The position numbers and the translations under genes were made by a program. A stretch of DNA of 64,000 nucleotides, from the NCBI GenBank assembly GCA_016285885.1, contig JAEERP010000013.1, positions 21,907-85,906 of the forward strand, in the 5' to 3' direction. Below the pieces are notes generated by a model. That model was not told the DNA's origin and searched no databases. It worked only from the letters and a program-made list of their open reading frames with translations. Below, piece after piece: positions 36,627 through 47,400 of the stretch. Within the stretch, counting starts at the first letter, position 1. Every line of letters begins with the position of its first letter. The stretch comes from Paludibacteraceae bacterium (GTDB taxonomy: Bacteria; Bacteroidota; Bacteroidia; Bacteroidales; Paludibacteraceae).

Positions 36627-38117
36627 TCACCTCGAAACCGTCACCACAAACCGCCGATTGACCATGTCACCCGACGGATGAATCGCCTGTACCACAACGA
36701 TATACGGTGCGACGGCAACCAATGCGCCTCCGTCCGTGCGGCCATCCCAAACCAGCTCGCCCGACACGGAAAGGGGCAACGAATGGCCTAACGTCCGCAC
36801 CACCGCACCGTTCAACGCATAGACACACACGTTCGCCAAATAGCCGGGCTTGTCCAGGTTGTAACGCAGGTGCCAGAACCCGGAGGCTTCAAGATAGGGG
36901 GCACACAACGGATCGGCCTCGAAAAGGATGTCCTCGACCGCCATCATCGCCTGGTTCTCACAGCCCGGAGAGGCATAGCCCGTCGCAGGGGAGGCGGAGG
37001 TCCACGACGAACCCTCTAAGGAGACACGCTCCAACGAGACCCCCACCCCCTTGTCAGGCACCCCCTCCACGTGCAGGTCGGGGGCGAAATAGGCCTCGTC
37101 GATCAAGAGGGAATCGGACGTGCGAAAGAGGGAGACCCATCCCCCGGCATTGTTCAGGGCCGCCATGTTGGACATTGGCACCATCGCCCCGTCGGACGCA
37201 CACGAAGAGAGAACACCCAACTTCTCGGGATATTTTGTAACCACCTTATACTCATCAGGATAGATCAACGAAGAGGTGGAGGCAATCCGCTTACCATAGG
37301 TAACCGCACCATCCTTCTTCCTCGCCGCAAGGCTAAGTCCGGACAAGTCGATGACCTTGTCGGAACGGTTATAGATCTCCACGAACTCTGCCCCATCCGC
37401 AGACGGAGCGAACATGATTTCCGTGAAAATCAAATCGTTAGGTTCAGGCAAAGAGGGCGGGTCAGGCACGAAAGCCGCTTCACCCTCCACCGTCCAACCC
37501 GAGAAGGAGAAGGTGTTCGCCTTCGACTTAGGATACTTGCAATAGATGCCCGAGTAGGAGGCTTGCGTCAAGGTGTTATCGGTGACGGAGAGCTCCTGAC
37601 GAAACGACTCCTCGTCATTCAGTCTGGAGTAGACCACCCATTCGCCCGCACTGCTACGGGTCACCCGCACCTCCACACGCAGCAACTTCTCGTTCGGCGG
37701 AGGGAGGAGCCTCATCGTGTCCCCCTTCGCCAAGGTGACCACGCTCCCGCTTTCCTTGCGGAAGCATAAAGAGATCTGTCGTTTGGAATCACCCAAGCGC
37801 AGGAAATAACCGGAGGAGGAACCATCGATCGCCGGCGCATCGACCGCCAAATAGTAACGGGCGAAACATGAGCCGGTCGGCTGGGCCATGGAGACGGAGA
37901 GGCCCCACTCCGCATCGTCCATCGCGACAGAAGGGGCGAAGAGATAGCTCTCACCGGCTACATTGTTCGAGGAAGAAACCACCCCGTCGGCGACCGAAAA
38001 GAGAGAATCCGTGCCCACACAATAAGAGGGAATCACACCATCCGCAAAGGATACATTCAGCTGAGCAAACACACAGAAAGGGCACAAAAAAGCCCACACA
38101 AACAAAAATTTTTTCAT
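36627..38117 (-). CDS. Secreted lamin-tail-domain protein
   Basis: 496 aa with a signal peptide (MKKFLFVWAFLCPFCVFAQ). The N-terminal ~200 residues form a beta-rich, concanavalin-like domain (SGIYCKYPKSKANTFSFSGW). Residues ~225-370 match a lamin tail domain (LIFTEIMFAPSADGAEFVEI, YNRSDKVIDLSGLSL). The last ~75 residues look like a FlgD-Ig/T9SS-type C-terminal domain (GELVWDGRTDGGALVAVAPY). Such proteins are exported and may be cell-surface attached; no catalytic site is visible. It is alone on its strand, with REP DNA on its 3' side. Confidence 0.8.
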   Translation of the reverse strand: MKKFLFVWAFLCPFCVFAQLNVSFADGVIPSYCVGTDSLFSVADGVVSSSNNVAGESYLFAPSVAMDDAEWGLSVSMAQPTGSCFARYYLAVDAPAIDGSSSGYFLRLGDSKRQISLCFRKESGSVVTLAKGDTMRLLPPPNEKLLRVEVRVTRSSAGEWVVYSRLNDEESFRQELSVTDNTLTQASYSGIYCKYPKSKANTFSFSGWTVEGEAAFVPDPPSLPEPNDLIFTEIMFAPSADGAEFVEIYNRSDKVIDLSGLSLAARKKDGAVTYGKRIASTSSLIYPDEYKVVTKYPEKLGVLSSCASDGAMVPMSNMAALNNAGGWVSLFRTSDSLLIDEAYFAPDLHVEGVPDKGVGVSLERVSLEGSSWTSASPATGYASPGCENQAMMAVEDILFEADPLCAPYLEASGFWHLRYNLDKPGYLANVCVYALNGAVVRTLGHSLPLSVSGELVWDGRTDGGALVAVAPYIVVVQAIHPSGDMVNRRFVVTVSR

Positions 38118-38166
38118 TCAACAATAACTTTTATAATTAATTACTACAAGTAAACCGCAAACAAAT

Positions 38167-38174
38167 TATCTTTG
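38167..38174 (+). promoter_or_regulatory. -7 box of the asd promoter
   Basis: TATCTTTG fits TAnnTTTG and lies 85 nt before the asd ATG, leaving a leader of roughly 80 nt. The -33 element is unclear. Confidence 0.5.
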
Positions 38175-38259
38175 CAGAAAATTAGAGGATGGCAAACACA
38201 TCCTTCTCGCAAAAGTATAAAATATTGAGAAAATTCATATAAAAAATTACAAAAGAAAA

Positions 38260-39270
38260 ATGAGAGTAGCAATCGTTGGAACAAGCGGCGCAGTGGGACA
38301 GGAATTCCTCCGCGTATTAGCAGAACGTAATTTCCCGTTGGATGACTTAGTACTGTTCGGATCGTCTAGAAGTGCAGGACGCACATACGAATTCAAAGGC
38401 AAGCAATACACCGTCAAGGAGTTGAAGCACAATGACGACTTCAAGGGTGTGGACATCGCCTTCACCTCCGCAGGAGCCAGCATCTCGAAGGAGTTCGCCG
38501 AGGACATCACCAAGTACGGTGCCGTAATGATTGACAACTCCAGCGCATTCCGCATGGACAATGATGTTCCATTGGTTGTGCCTGAGTGCAATGCGGAAGA
38601 CGCGCTCAACCGTCCGAGAGGCATCATCGCCAACCCTAACTGCACCACCATCATGATGGTAGTGGCTTTGCAACCACTCGAGAAGATCAGCCACATCAAA
38701 CGTATCCACATCGCCAGCTACCAAGCGGCCAGCGGCGCAGGTGCGGCAGCCATGGCGGAGTTGGAGCAGCAGTACAGGGAAGTGTTGGACAACAAGCCTG
38801 TAACCGTCAATAAGTTCGCTTACCAATTGGCATACAACGTCATCCCTCAAATCGATGTCTTCACAGACAACGGATACACGAAAGAGGAGATGAAGATGTT
38901 CAACGAGACGAAGAAGATCATGCACAGCGACGTGAATTGTTCAGCGATGTGCGTGCGCGTGCCTTCCCTCCGTTCCCACTCAGAGTCCATTTGGATCGAG
39001 ACAGAGAAGCCTATCAGCGTGGAGCAAGCACAGAAAGCCTTCGCCGAGGGTGAGGGTCTGCAGTTGATGGATGATCCAGCCAACAAGAAATACCCAATGC
39101 CTCTCTTCTTGGCAGGCAAGGACGATGTATACGTAGGACGTGTACGCAAGGACTTGGCGAACGAGAACGGCTTGACCTTCTGGATCGTAGGCGACCAAAT
39201 CAAGAAGGGCGCCGCTTTGAACGCTGTACAAATCGCAGAATACCTCATCAAGGTAGGAAACGTAAAATAA
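38260..39270 (+). CDS. asd: Aspartate-semialdehyde dehydrogenase
   Basis: 336 aa. The NADP-binding loop GTSGAVG is at 7-13 and the catalytic Cys128 is in NPNCTT. It reduces aspartyl phosphate to the semialdehyde, the branch point to lysine/diaminopimelate, threonine and methionine. Stands alone between its promoter and a strong terminator. Confidence 0.97.
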   Translation: MRVAIVGTSGAVGQEFLRVLAERNFPLDDLVLFGSSRSAGRTYEFKGKQYTVKELKHNDDFKGVDIAFTSAGASISKEFAEDITKYGAVMIDNSSAFRMDNDVPLVVPECNAEDALNRPRGIIANPNCTTIMMVVALQPLEKISHIKRIHIASYQAASGAGAAAMAELEQQYREVLDNKPVTVNKFAYQLAYNVIPQIDVFTDNGYTKEEMKMFNETKKIMHSDVNCSAMCVRVPSLRSHSESIWIETEKPISVEQAQKAFAEGEGLQLMDDPANKKYPMPLFLAGKDDVYVGRVRKDLANENGLTFWIVGDQIKKGAALNAVQIAEYLIKVGNVK

Positions 39271-39288
39271 TAATTGATTATCACAAGG

Positions 39289-39326
39289 GAATGGTTGTGT
39301 GGGAACATGCAACCATTCTTTTTTTT
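39289..39326 (+). terminator. Intrinsic terminator after asd
   Basis: Stem GAATGGTTG/CAACCATTC (39289-39297 with 39310-39318) followed by eight T residues. Confidence 0.9.
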
Positions 39327-39345
39327 ACAACCCTAAAACAAACCA

Positions 39346-40080
39346 CTACCTCATCCACCCTTCGACCCGATAGACCTTCTCCATCAGTTTACGTTCCACA
39401 CCACTCGTCGAGTCCCTGAACCAAACCTCCACACGTGCGGCATAGTAATCCCCAAAGTCACCTTCATAAATTGTGAAACACTGATGATCGACCAACTGAT
39501 GGAAGGGAAAATCCTCCGTGGAACCCAACGAGACAGCTGAACGTTCAGGGATGCGATCCTCCGACAAAGGGATGTTCTCCGTCGCTTCAAAACACTTCAG
39601 GAAGATTTTCCCGGCGGGCAATCCCTTATAATAGAAAGAATAGCAATATGACCCGTATTTCCCTGAGACCTGCAGGTAAATGCTCGTATCAGAGGCGACC
39701 ACCTCTCCCGAATCAGAAGGCAACTCATAGGCGAGACCATCAGGGATCTTATGCTTCGCACCGAACCCATCAGGAGCATTCATGGCAGACAAAGAGGCAA
39801 TGGGCAAAAGGAATGCCCACGAGGTCAGCGTCACCGCAACGGAGAGAAGCGTCCTCCACCATTTGCGGCACATCAGCAACACAACCCACGACGAAAGCGT
39901 GGTGACAGTAGCGACTATCAGCAAAATCGCACAGACATAATCAAGGGAAGAGGGGACCTGAGTAAATGTATAGATGGCCAATAGCAGAGACAATATCCCC
40001 AGCAACGGGAAGCAGAACCACCAGCGAAGCAGGAACTGCTTCACAGCACGTCCGAGAGGCCGATTCCGCTCCTCCGACAT
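39346..40080 (-). CDS. Membrane protein of unknown function at the end of the giant-adhesin operon
   Basis: 244 aa with three likely membrane helices in the first ~105 residues (FPLLGILSLLLAIYTF, VCAILLIVATVTTLSSWVV, LLSVAVTLTSWAFLLPI) and a soluble, strand-rich C-terminal part (~110-244). I do not recognise the family. Its ATG overlaps the stop codon of the OmpA-like gene (TAATG), so the two are translationally coupled. The link suggests a supporting role for the OmpA-like or giant surface protein, by inference only. Confidence 0.65.
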   Translation of the reverse strand: MSEERNRPLGRAVKQFLLRWWFCFPLLGILSLLLAIYTFTQVPSSLDYVCAILLIVATVTTLSSWVVLLMCRKWWRTLLSVAVTLTSWAFLLPIASLSAMNAPDGFGAKHKIPDGLAYELPSDSGEVVASDTSIYLQVSGKYGSYCYSFYYKGLPAGKIFLKCFEATENIPLSEDRIPERSAVSLGSTEDFPFHQLVDHQCFTIYEGDFGDYYAARVEVWFRDSTSGVERKLMEKVYRVEGWMR

Positions 40081-41438
40081 TACTTGATGACAATTTCGAT
40101 ACGTCTATTCTTCTGGCGGTTCGCCTCGCTCGTATTAGGCACAAGCGGTTCGGAAGAACCCTTGCTTCTAGCCATCACACGGTTGATTGGACAACCCGCA
40201 CTGATCAGCAGTTTACGCATCGCCTCCGCACGTTGCATACCCAGTTCGATATTCTTAGACTCCTTACCCAAGTTACAGGTATGGCCCCAGATAAGGATCC
40301 TACGACCAGGAGTGTTCTTGATGTAGTTGGTCAAGTCATTGATATACGTTTGGATCTCGTCATTCATTTGAATAACCGCCTCACCCAGTTTGAACTCCAC
40401 CTTCACGTTGTTGTTCAGCCATTTCACGACCTCCTTCACGTTGGCGAGCTCACGGGCCTTACGTTCCTCCTCCTGTTGCGCCAGCTGACGGGCGATACGC
40501 AAGACCTCCTCGACCTCATCCGTCTCGAACTTCCTGATTTCAGCCTCGATATTCTCCGTATCCTCATCCTCCATAGCAAGTTCATGCTGCATCTCAGGCA
40601 ATGGGAAGATGCGAGGCATACCGAACGTTATACCCACCTTGAGGCCCGCAGCGATCAGATGAGCCCCGTCCACCAGATTAGAGGAGAGAACACCCGGATA
40701 AGACTTTCCGTCAAACAAAGAGCCAGTATGTTCCTTGGACAAGTCCGTGACGCCATAGTTGAAATAGAGGCCCATATACAAGCTCATATCACCGTGTTTG
40801 AAAGAACGGAGAAGACCCGCGTCGACGAAGACACCGCCACCGAACTTGCGCAAAGAGGCCTCCCCCTCGAAGCCCTCCTCCTTGAAAAAGCCATGCTGAG
40901 GCAAGTTCTCGTACTCGATGTTCGTGAGTTGTTTGAAGTATCCCTTGGTCTCCATCTCGCCATCCAGGATCGTGTATTTATTAGAAACAGGGACAATGAA
41001 CTTCAGTCCGGCGCTACCCAAGAAACTCCACAACGTGCTAATCGGTTGTTGGTAATAAGCAGCCACAGGGAGCTCAAGGTTAACCAGATGCTGCTTTTCC
41101 TTCCAATCCGTAAAGATGACCCGATATTCATACGGTTCCCCGTTCTGATCATCGACAGCTGCGCGCGCTATACGGTAGTCCTCGTAAAAGGAGCGGGCAT
41201 TGTACCAACTAACACCCAAACCTAAGCCCCAGCTCCAATGCTCATCAATGACACGGCGATAACCAGCCCTCACCTCCATACCCGTACCAGGCGTGAAGTC
41301 ACCCTCCTTAGGCGAGAACTGAATGGAATGCAATCCTCCACCTACGGTCAAATCCAAATAATGATCGTATGTCTGCGCCTGCAGCAACAATGGCAAGGAG
41401 AGCAAGCCTAATAATATCAAACCCTTTCTCATTCTCAT
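40080..41438 (-). CDS. Outer-membrane barrel protein with C-terminal OmpA domain
   Basis: 452 aa. A signal peptide (ends LLLQAQ) is followed by an outer-membrane barrel-like region to ~285, a helical, charged linker (~285-335; RIARQLAQQEEERKARE) and an OmpA domain (~345-452; ILIWGHTCNLGKESKNIELG, ...SEANRQKNRRIEIVI) that binds peptidoglycan. It lies 50 nt after the 4,111-aa gene and overlaps the next gene by one base. It could anchor the giant protein or its export machinery to the cell wall. Confidence 0.85.
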   Translation of the reverse strand: MRMRKGLILLGLLSLPLLLQAQTYDHYLDLTVGGGLHSIQFSPKEGDFTPGTGMEVRAGYRRVIDEHWSWGLGLGVSWYNARSFYEDYRIARAAVDDQNGEPYEYRVIFTDWKEKQHLVNLELPVAAYYQQPISTLWSFLGSAGLKFIVPVSNKYTILDGEMETKGYFKQLTNIEYENLPQHGFFKEEGFEGEASLRKFGGGVFVDAGLLRSFKHGDMSLYMGLYFNYGVTDLSKEHTGSLFDGKSYPGVLSSNLVDGAHLIAAGLKVGITFGMPRIFPLPEMQHELAMEDEDTENIEAEIRKFETDEVEEVLRIARQLAQQEEERKARELANVKEVVKWLNNNVKVEFKLGEAVIQMNDEIQTYINDLTNYIKNTPGRRILIWGHTCNLGKESKNIELGMQRAEAMRKLLISAGCPINRVMARSKGSSEPLVPNTSEANRQKNRRIEIVIK

Positions 41439-41488
41439 ATCTCAATATCGTTACATTCAAACACATGTGGAGAACGAACCATCGTCTC

Positions 41489-44400
41489 CTATTTCCTAAT
41501 CTCTTTCTCGGTCAATCCATCCACCTCGACGATATACGTTCCAGGAGCGAACTCACGGAAAGAGATTTGAGTCTTGCGGCCCACAAACGTCGTGCTGATG
41601 ACCACCACACCAGTAGCGTTCGTCACCGTGAGGCTATGGACAGCTCCGTTATCCACACTCAGCTCGACCGTTGCGTTGTCTGGTGTTGGATTAGGATAGA
41701 CGGAGAGCGTGGTGTTCGTAGCATAGTCGAACCACTTCTTGCACGTGCGCAGCTGGCGCCCATCCGTCGTGACAGCCTCCAGGTAATAGTTACCGGACAA
41801 GCCCTTCTTCTCGCAGTAGTACGGAGCGGTGGCTCCACCGACTTTCACGTCATTATGGAACCATTGATACTCTGTGAAGAGATTCTCCGTATTGACCACG
41901 GAGACGACATCCTGCCAGATGTCCGTTATATAATCACTGGAGAGGTTCACCCTCAAGTCGACATCAAAGAAAGGCGTGACAGAGTGAATAGCATTCTTGA
42001 ACTGGATGCTAGCCCTATAGGTGCCAGCTGGGCAGTCAGGGATAACAATCTTCACCTCATTGTCCACACTGATCTTCGTGAAATCGACGTCCACGAAGCC
42101 CGCCTCATGCGCCTCTTCGCTAAAGAGGATCCTATACTCGGAAGGCGCTTCGGAATTCAGCAGGGAGTAGCGGATGACATCCTCCGTGTTAGGGCAATAA
42201 CCGAATGCAGGGATGATCAGGGTGTCGACCATCATCTCATCCACATCCTTCGCAAAGAGCGTGGATACGATCGTATCCGAGACGAGGACGAAGCTGATCG
42301 CACGCGTCGTGTCTCCGTTGCCCCACTTCACGAAGTGGAATCCCGCATTAGGGATAGCCTGCAGGTTGACGGTCGTGCCATAAGGGTAGTCACCCACACC
42401 GCTCACCTTACCGACATTACCGTTAATCTTCGTCACGACGGTAAAGATCTTAGGGGTATAGATCGCAGTGATAGTCGTATCATGAGAGCCCATGGTGAGA
42501 GGGAACTTCACGTCCCAATCCACGAAGTCATGACCCACCTTGGAAGGATTCAACGAGTCTAAGCTTTGGCGAAGGATAGAATCCCTGAAGTGAAGCGGCA
42601 AGACAGACAACACCTGATTGTCACTAACAACCTTGACGTAATAAACATTCGGCACGAAGGAGGCGCTGAACGACGAGTCGCCCGTCACCACTACCTGACG
42701 AGGGTTGGAACGATCTCCATCACTCCATGAGGCGAAACGGAATCCTTCGTCAGGGATAGCAGAGAACTGTATCGTATCCTCGAAGGCGACTGGATTGACG
42801 AAAGGAGTATCCACCTTGCCATTCTCGCCCGCATGTACCGTGATCTGATAAGTCTTCTTCACCCATTGCGCCTCGAGGGTCAAGTCACCCACACCCACCT
42901 TAATAGGAAGAGATGGAGACCATCCCACAAAATCATGTCCCACCTTCTCAGGGATCACATTGATCAGGGAGTCGGTGATAGAGTCGCCAAACGTGACAGG
43001 GATCGACAAGAGCGTGTCACCATTCGCCAGCACGACAAGACCATAGGTGTTCGGCATGAAGACAGGCAACAAGGTGGTGTCGCTAATGATCTCAACCATG
43101 CGAGGATTGGTGGTGTCGCCATCCGCCCAGGAGAGGAAATGATACCCCTCAGACGGTTGAACCATCAGGGTGATGGTATCTCCGTAAGTGACAGGGTTCT
43201 CGAAATCCGTGATGATCTTACCCTTCTCGAACAAGGTGTCGAGGTTGAGCTCGATCTTCTTCTTGGTCCACTGCGCCACGATCGTCACGTCGCCCGCACC
43301 CGCCACAACAGGGAGCGTAGGCAACCAACCCGCGAAATCATGGCCCACCTTTTCCAGTGAGAGCGTCACATAAGAATCCTGAATCGTATCCCCATAGTAA
43401 ATAGGGAGTGTCGTGACGATCGTATCCTCATTCATGACAATCAGATCATAACGATTGACGTCGAAGAGAGGCGTCAACGAAGTATCGCTCGTCACCACGA
43501 TCCTATGGATGTTATCCTCCAAACCATCTTCCCAAGCGACGAAATGGTAGCCCTCGTAAGGCACAGCCGTCAAGGTGATGGTATCACCGTAAGCGACAGG
43601 GTTCTCGAAGTCCGTGATGATCTTACCCCTCTCGAACAAGGTGTCAAGGGTCAACTCGAACATCTTCTTGGTCCATTGCGCCTCTACCGTCACACCCGCA
43701 GTCCCCATCACAAGAGGAAGCGAAGGTTGCCAGCCGGTGAAGTCGTAGCCCACTCGTTCAGGGACCACCGTGACGTCCGACTCGTTGACTGTATCCCCAT
43801 AAGTGATAAGGGAGCTTTGCAACGTGTCCGCACCATTGAGAACCGTTAACCAGTATTGGTTCGCCACAAAGACAGGCGAGAAGGAAGTATCCATCGTGAC
43901 AACAATCTGACGAGGGTTCGTCGACAATCCATCGTTCCAAGAGCCGAAGTGGTAGCCTTCGGAAGGCTCAGCGATCAACGTAACCGTATCACCATAAGCG
44001 ACTGGGTTCTCGAAGTCCGTAATCACCCGTCCGTTCGCCAACAACGTGTCAACAGTGACAGTGAAGGTTTTCTTCACGAATTGAGCCGTCACCGTCACAT
44101 CACTCAAGCCAACCACAATTGGCAATTCAGGCGACCAGCCGACGAAATCATAGCCCACCTTTTCAGGAGCGAGGCCCACTGTGCTTTCCGTCACCGTATC
44201 CTGGAAGAGGACAATAGAGCTACGCAACGTATCCGCGTCGCTCATCACGTAGAGTGTATATTCATTCGGCGCATAGAGGGCCGCGAACGAACTATCTTTA
44301 TAAACAGTATATATGCGAGGATTCAACATCACGCCATCGGTCCAAGCGACGAAATGGTAACCGTTCTTAGCCACCGCCCTCAAAGAGACTGAAGTGCCAT

Positions 44401-47400
44401 AAGGGATAGGATTCTCCACACTCATCGTAATATCACCCTCAGGCGACAAGGTATCGACTGTGACGATGAACATCTTTTGTGACCATTGAGCCACCACCGA
44501 CATGTTCGAATCGCCCGCCAAGACAGGAAGCGTAGGCGACCAGCCCATGAAGTTATAGCCGACATTCTCCAACGCATAGTTCAGCATCGACTCAGTGATA
44601 GTATCACCATAAGCGATGGAGATGCTGTCCACAATCGTATCGTTGTTCATGACATAGAGCAAGTGTCGGTTCACGTCAAAAAGAGGAGTGAAGGAAGAGT
44701 CGCTCGTCACGATGACCGTGCGAGGATTGGAGAGATCGCCGTCGCTCCAAGAGAGGAAGTGATGGCCATCAAATGGCACAGCCGCCAGCGTAATCGTATC
44801 GCCATGAGCGACAGGGTTCTCGAAGTTCGTAGTAGTGCGTCCGCCATCCAACAACGAATCGACAGAGACCACATAGGTCAGTCTCGTCCATTGAGCCGTC
44901 ACCGTCTGGTCCGAAGCGCCCATCACAAGAGGGAAGGCAGGAGACCAGCCCGCAAAGGCATAACCCGTTTTGGAGAGCGTGACATCCAGCATCGACTCAT
45001 AGACCGTATCCCCGTAGGCAACACTAATCGTATCCACAGCCACATCGTCAGAAATCGCATAAACCATATATTGGTTACGCATGAAGATCGGGCTGAAAGA
45101 GGTGTCACTCGTCACGACAACAGAGCGAAGAGGCTCTGTGTTGCCATCATTCCAGGAAGAGAAGTGGTAACCCACCATGGCATGCGCATCCATAACAACC
45201 GTATCGCCATAAGCGACAGGGTTCTCGAAGTTGATGGCTACCCTACCACCAACCGTGAGGGTATCAACATCCACCTCGAACATCTTCCTCTTCCATTGAG
45301 CCTCAACCACCTGATCGCCCGCACCCATCACAAGAGGGAAGGCAGGGGACCAACCCATGAAATCATAGCCCTCTCTTTGGGCCGTCACGCTCAACATCGA
45401 TGCGGCAACCGTATCGCCGAACAAGACAGAGAGGGAATCCAAGGTGACTCCACGATCCATTGCATACAACCAATATTGATTAGGCTCGAACGAAGCGACG
45501 AAAGAGGTGTCGCCCGTCAGTACGAAGGAGAATGGATTCTCGGTGATCGAATCATTCCAAGCGACGAAGTGGTAGCCCGTCAAGGCAGTGGCCTCCACCG
45601 AGACATTGGTCTGGTAGAGATATGTGCCAGCGCCCGTCACAGTACCCCTCGTGGTATCCGAAGAAGAGGCATCCACCATAAACTCGGCACGGCCAGGAAG
45701 GATAACCACCTCCAACGTGTCGGATGCCTCGTAATACTGAGATTCAGGGAATCTGATGTAATAGGTGCCTGGCGCATAGAGCGAATCGAGGCGAGTCACC
45801 GCTTCAAAGGTGGAGCTATTCGCATCGTGCATCTCCATCTGATTCGTCAAGCCCAAGAGGTGTCCGTCATTGAGACCGAGGATAGACTCGTCGACCGGCG
45901 TGACGGCAGGGATCTCCTGCGGTATCTTCGTAACCACCAGGAATCCTCTAGCGATGATGATATCATAGTTGTCCTCGACGGAATCATTCGCGAATTCGAA
46001 GACCACCTGATTCAGGACATGACCCGGTTCAGTGATCGAACCAGTCGCATGTACGCTCAAGAGATCGCCCTCGATGAAACCATCACCTATGATCGCAACG
46101 CTATCAAAGACGAGCGGCGTGCCATCATAGACCTTCGAGCTGTCACCCGCAGCCAGTTTCACCTCACGAAGGCGGATCACACCCGGCAAGGATTCACTCT
46201 CGATCGCATAGTTCGCTGTATCCCTACCCGTCAAGGAGAACGATACCGTGATGACCTTATTCGCACCCACCTGCGCACTATTGTACTTGGCGGTCAGCGA
46301 AGAGAGACGTACATCATCACTTCCCACAACACCCACCAAGAGACTATCCGTCTTCAAAGAGACGACAGAATCGCTTCCGTCATAAGGCTTGGCAGGGTTG
46401 ATGTCATAGGCATCCAGCACAATATATTTTTTAGAAACACTAATCACATTTCCGCCAGAAGGGACCACATAATCACTTCCCGAAGCGGCGAACTGCGCCA
46501 ACAGGGAGTGCGTGCCCACAGGGATCACATAACCGGAATCCACCGCGACACCGTCGACGAAGTAGGTGATCTTGCCATCCAACGACTGGGTCACCTCCAC
46601 CATAGGATTCACGCCCACGATGGCCGAGCCATAAACCGTATCTTTCACGTTCCACGAGAATGAAACAGCAGGCTCGAGTATATTACCCGGAACCGTATCC
46701 GACTTCACAACATAATTGCCCGCATCAGGGCCCGACAATTGGTATGTGACGTAAACATCCGTACCATTGCCTATCGTATCGCTAGAGAAGGCGGACGATG
46801 AGACAGAGACCGACACGCTATCCGGAGCTATCACGCCACGCAACGCACCGACGGTAGCCACCGCATTGAGTGTTCCATCGTAGCTCTTATCCATGATCGT
46901 GGTACCCTCCACATAGAGTGGTGAAGGCAGGATCTTGCCATCCGTCACATACACAGAATCAGACAAAGAATAGTTCATCATATCCTCACCCATGAGACGG
47001 TAAACGACACGGATAGAAGAGGCGTCCGTCGAAGAGGTATCGTACTGCGCCACAGCCGATACGGAGACATCCTCCCCACCGATGACGCCAGAGAGAGACT
47101 CGACAGAGACTGTCGCATCGAGCGAACGGTCATACACCTTTGATTGAACGACAGAAGGAGTGACGGACAATGAAGCCTTCTCGATCGTCATTTTCCAACC
47201 CGTCAAATCCGTATTCTCATAATTAGGATTGTAAATAGTAACCTTAACATCGTAGACACCCGAATTGATTGGCGGGAAGCCTGTCCATGAAGCCTCTTCG
47301 CCACCCTCCAGCTTATAGGAGATCACGTAATCGGTTCCCTGGACGAACTGCAAAGCAGAGTCCACGACAAAGGTAGCAGGATGGCTCGTGGCGTCATAAG

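Noticed and set aside
44486..46663. Long open frame (725 codons) on the plus strand inside the giant gene
   Set aside because: It is antisense to a clear repeat protein, has a biased Arg/His/Ile composition and no domain; it follows from codon usage on the other strand.
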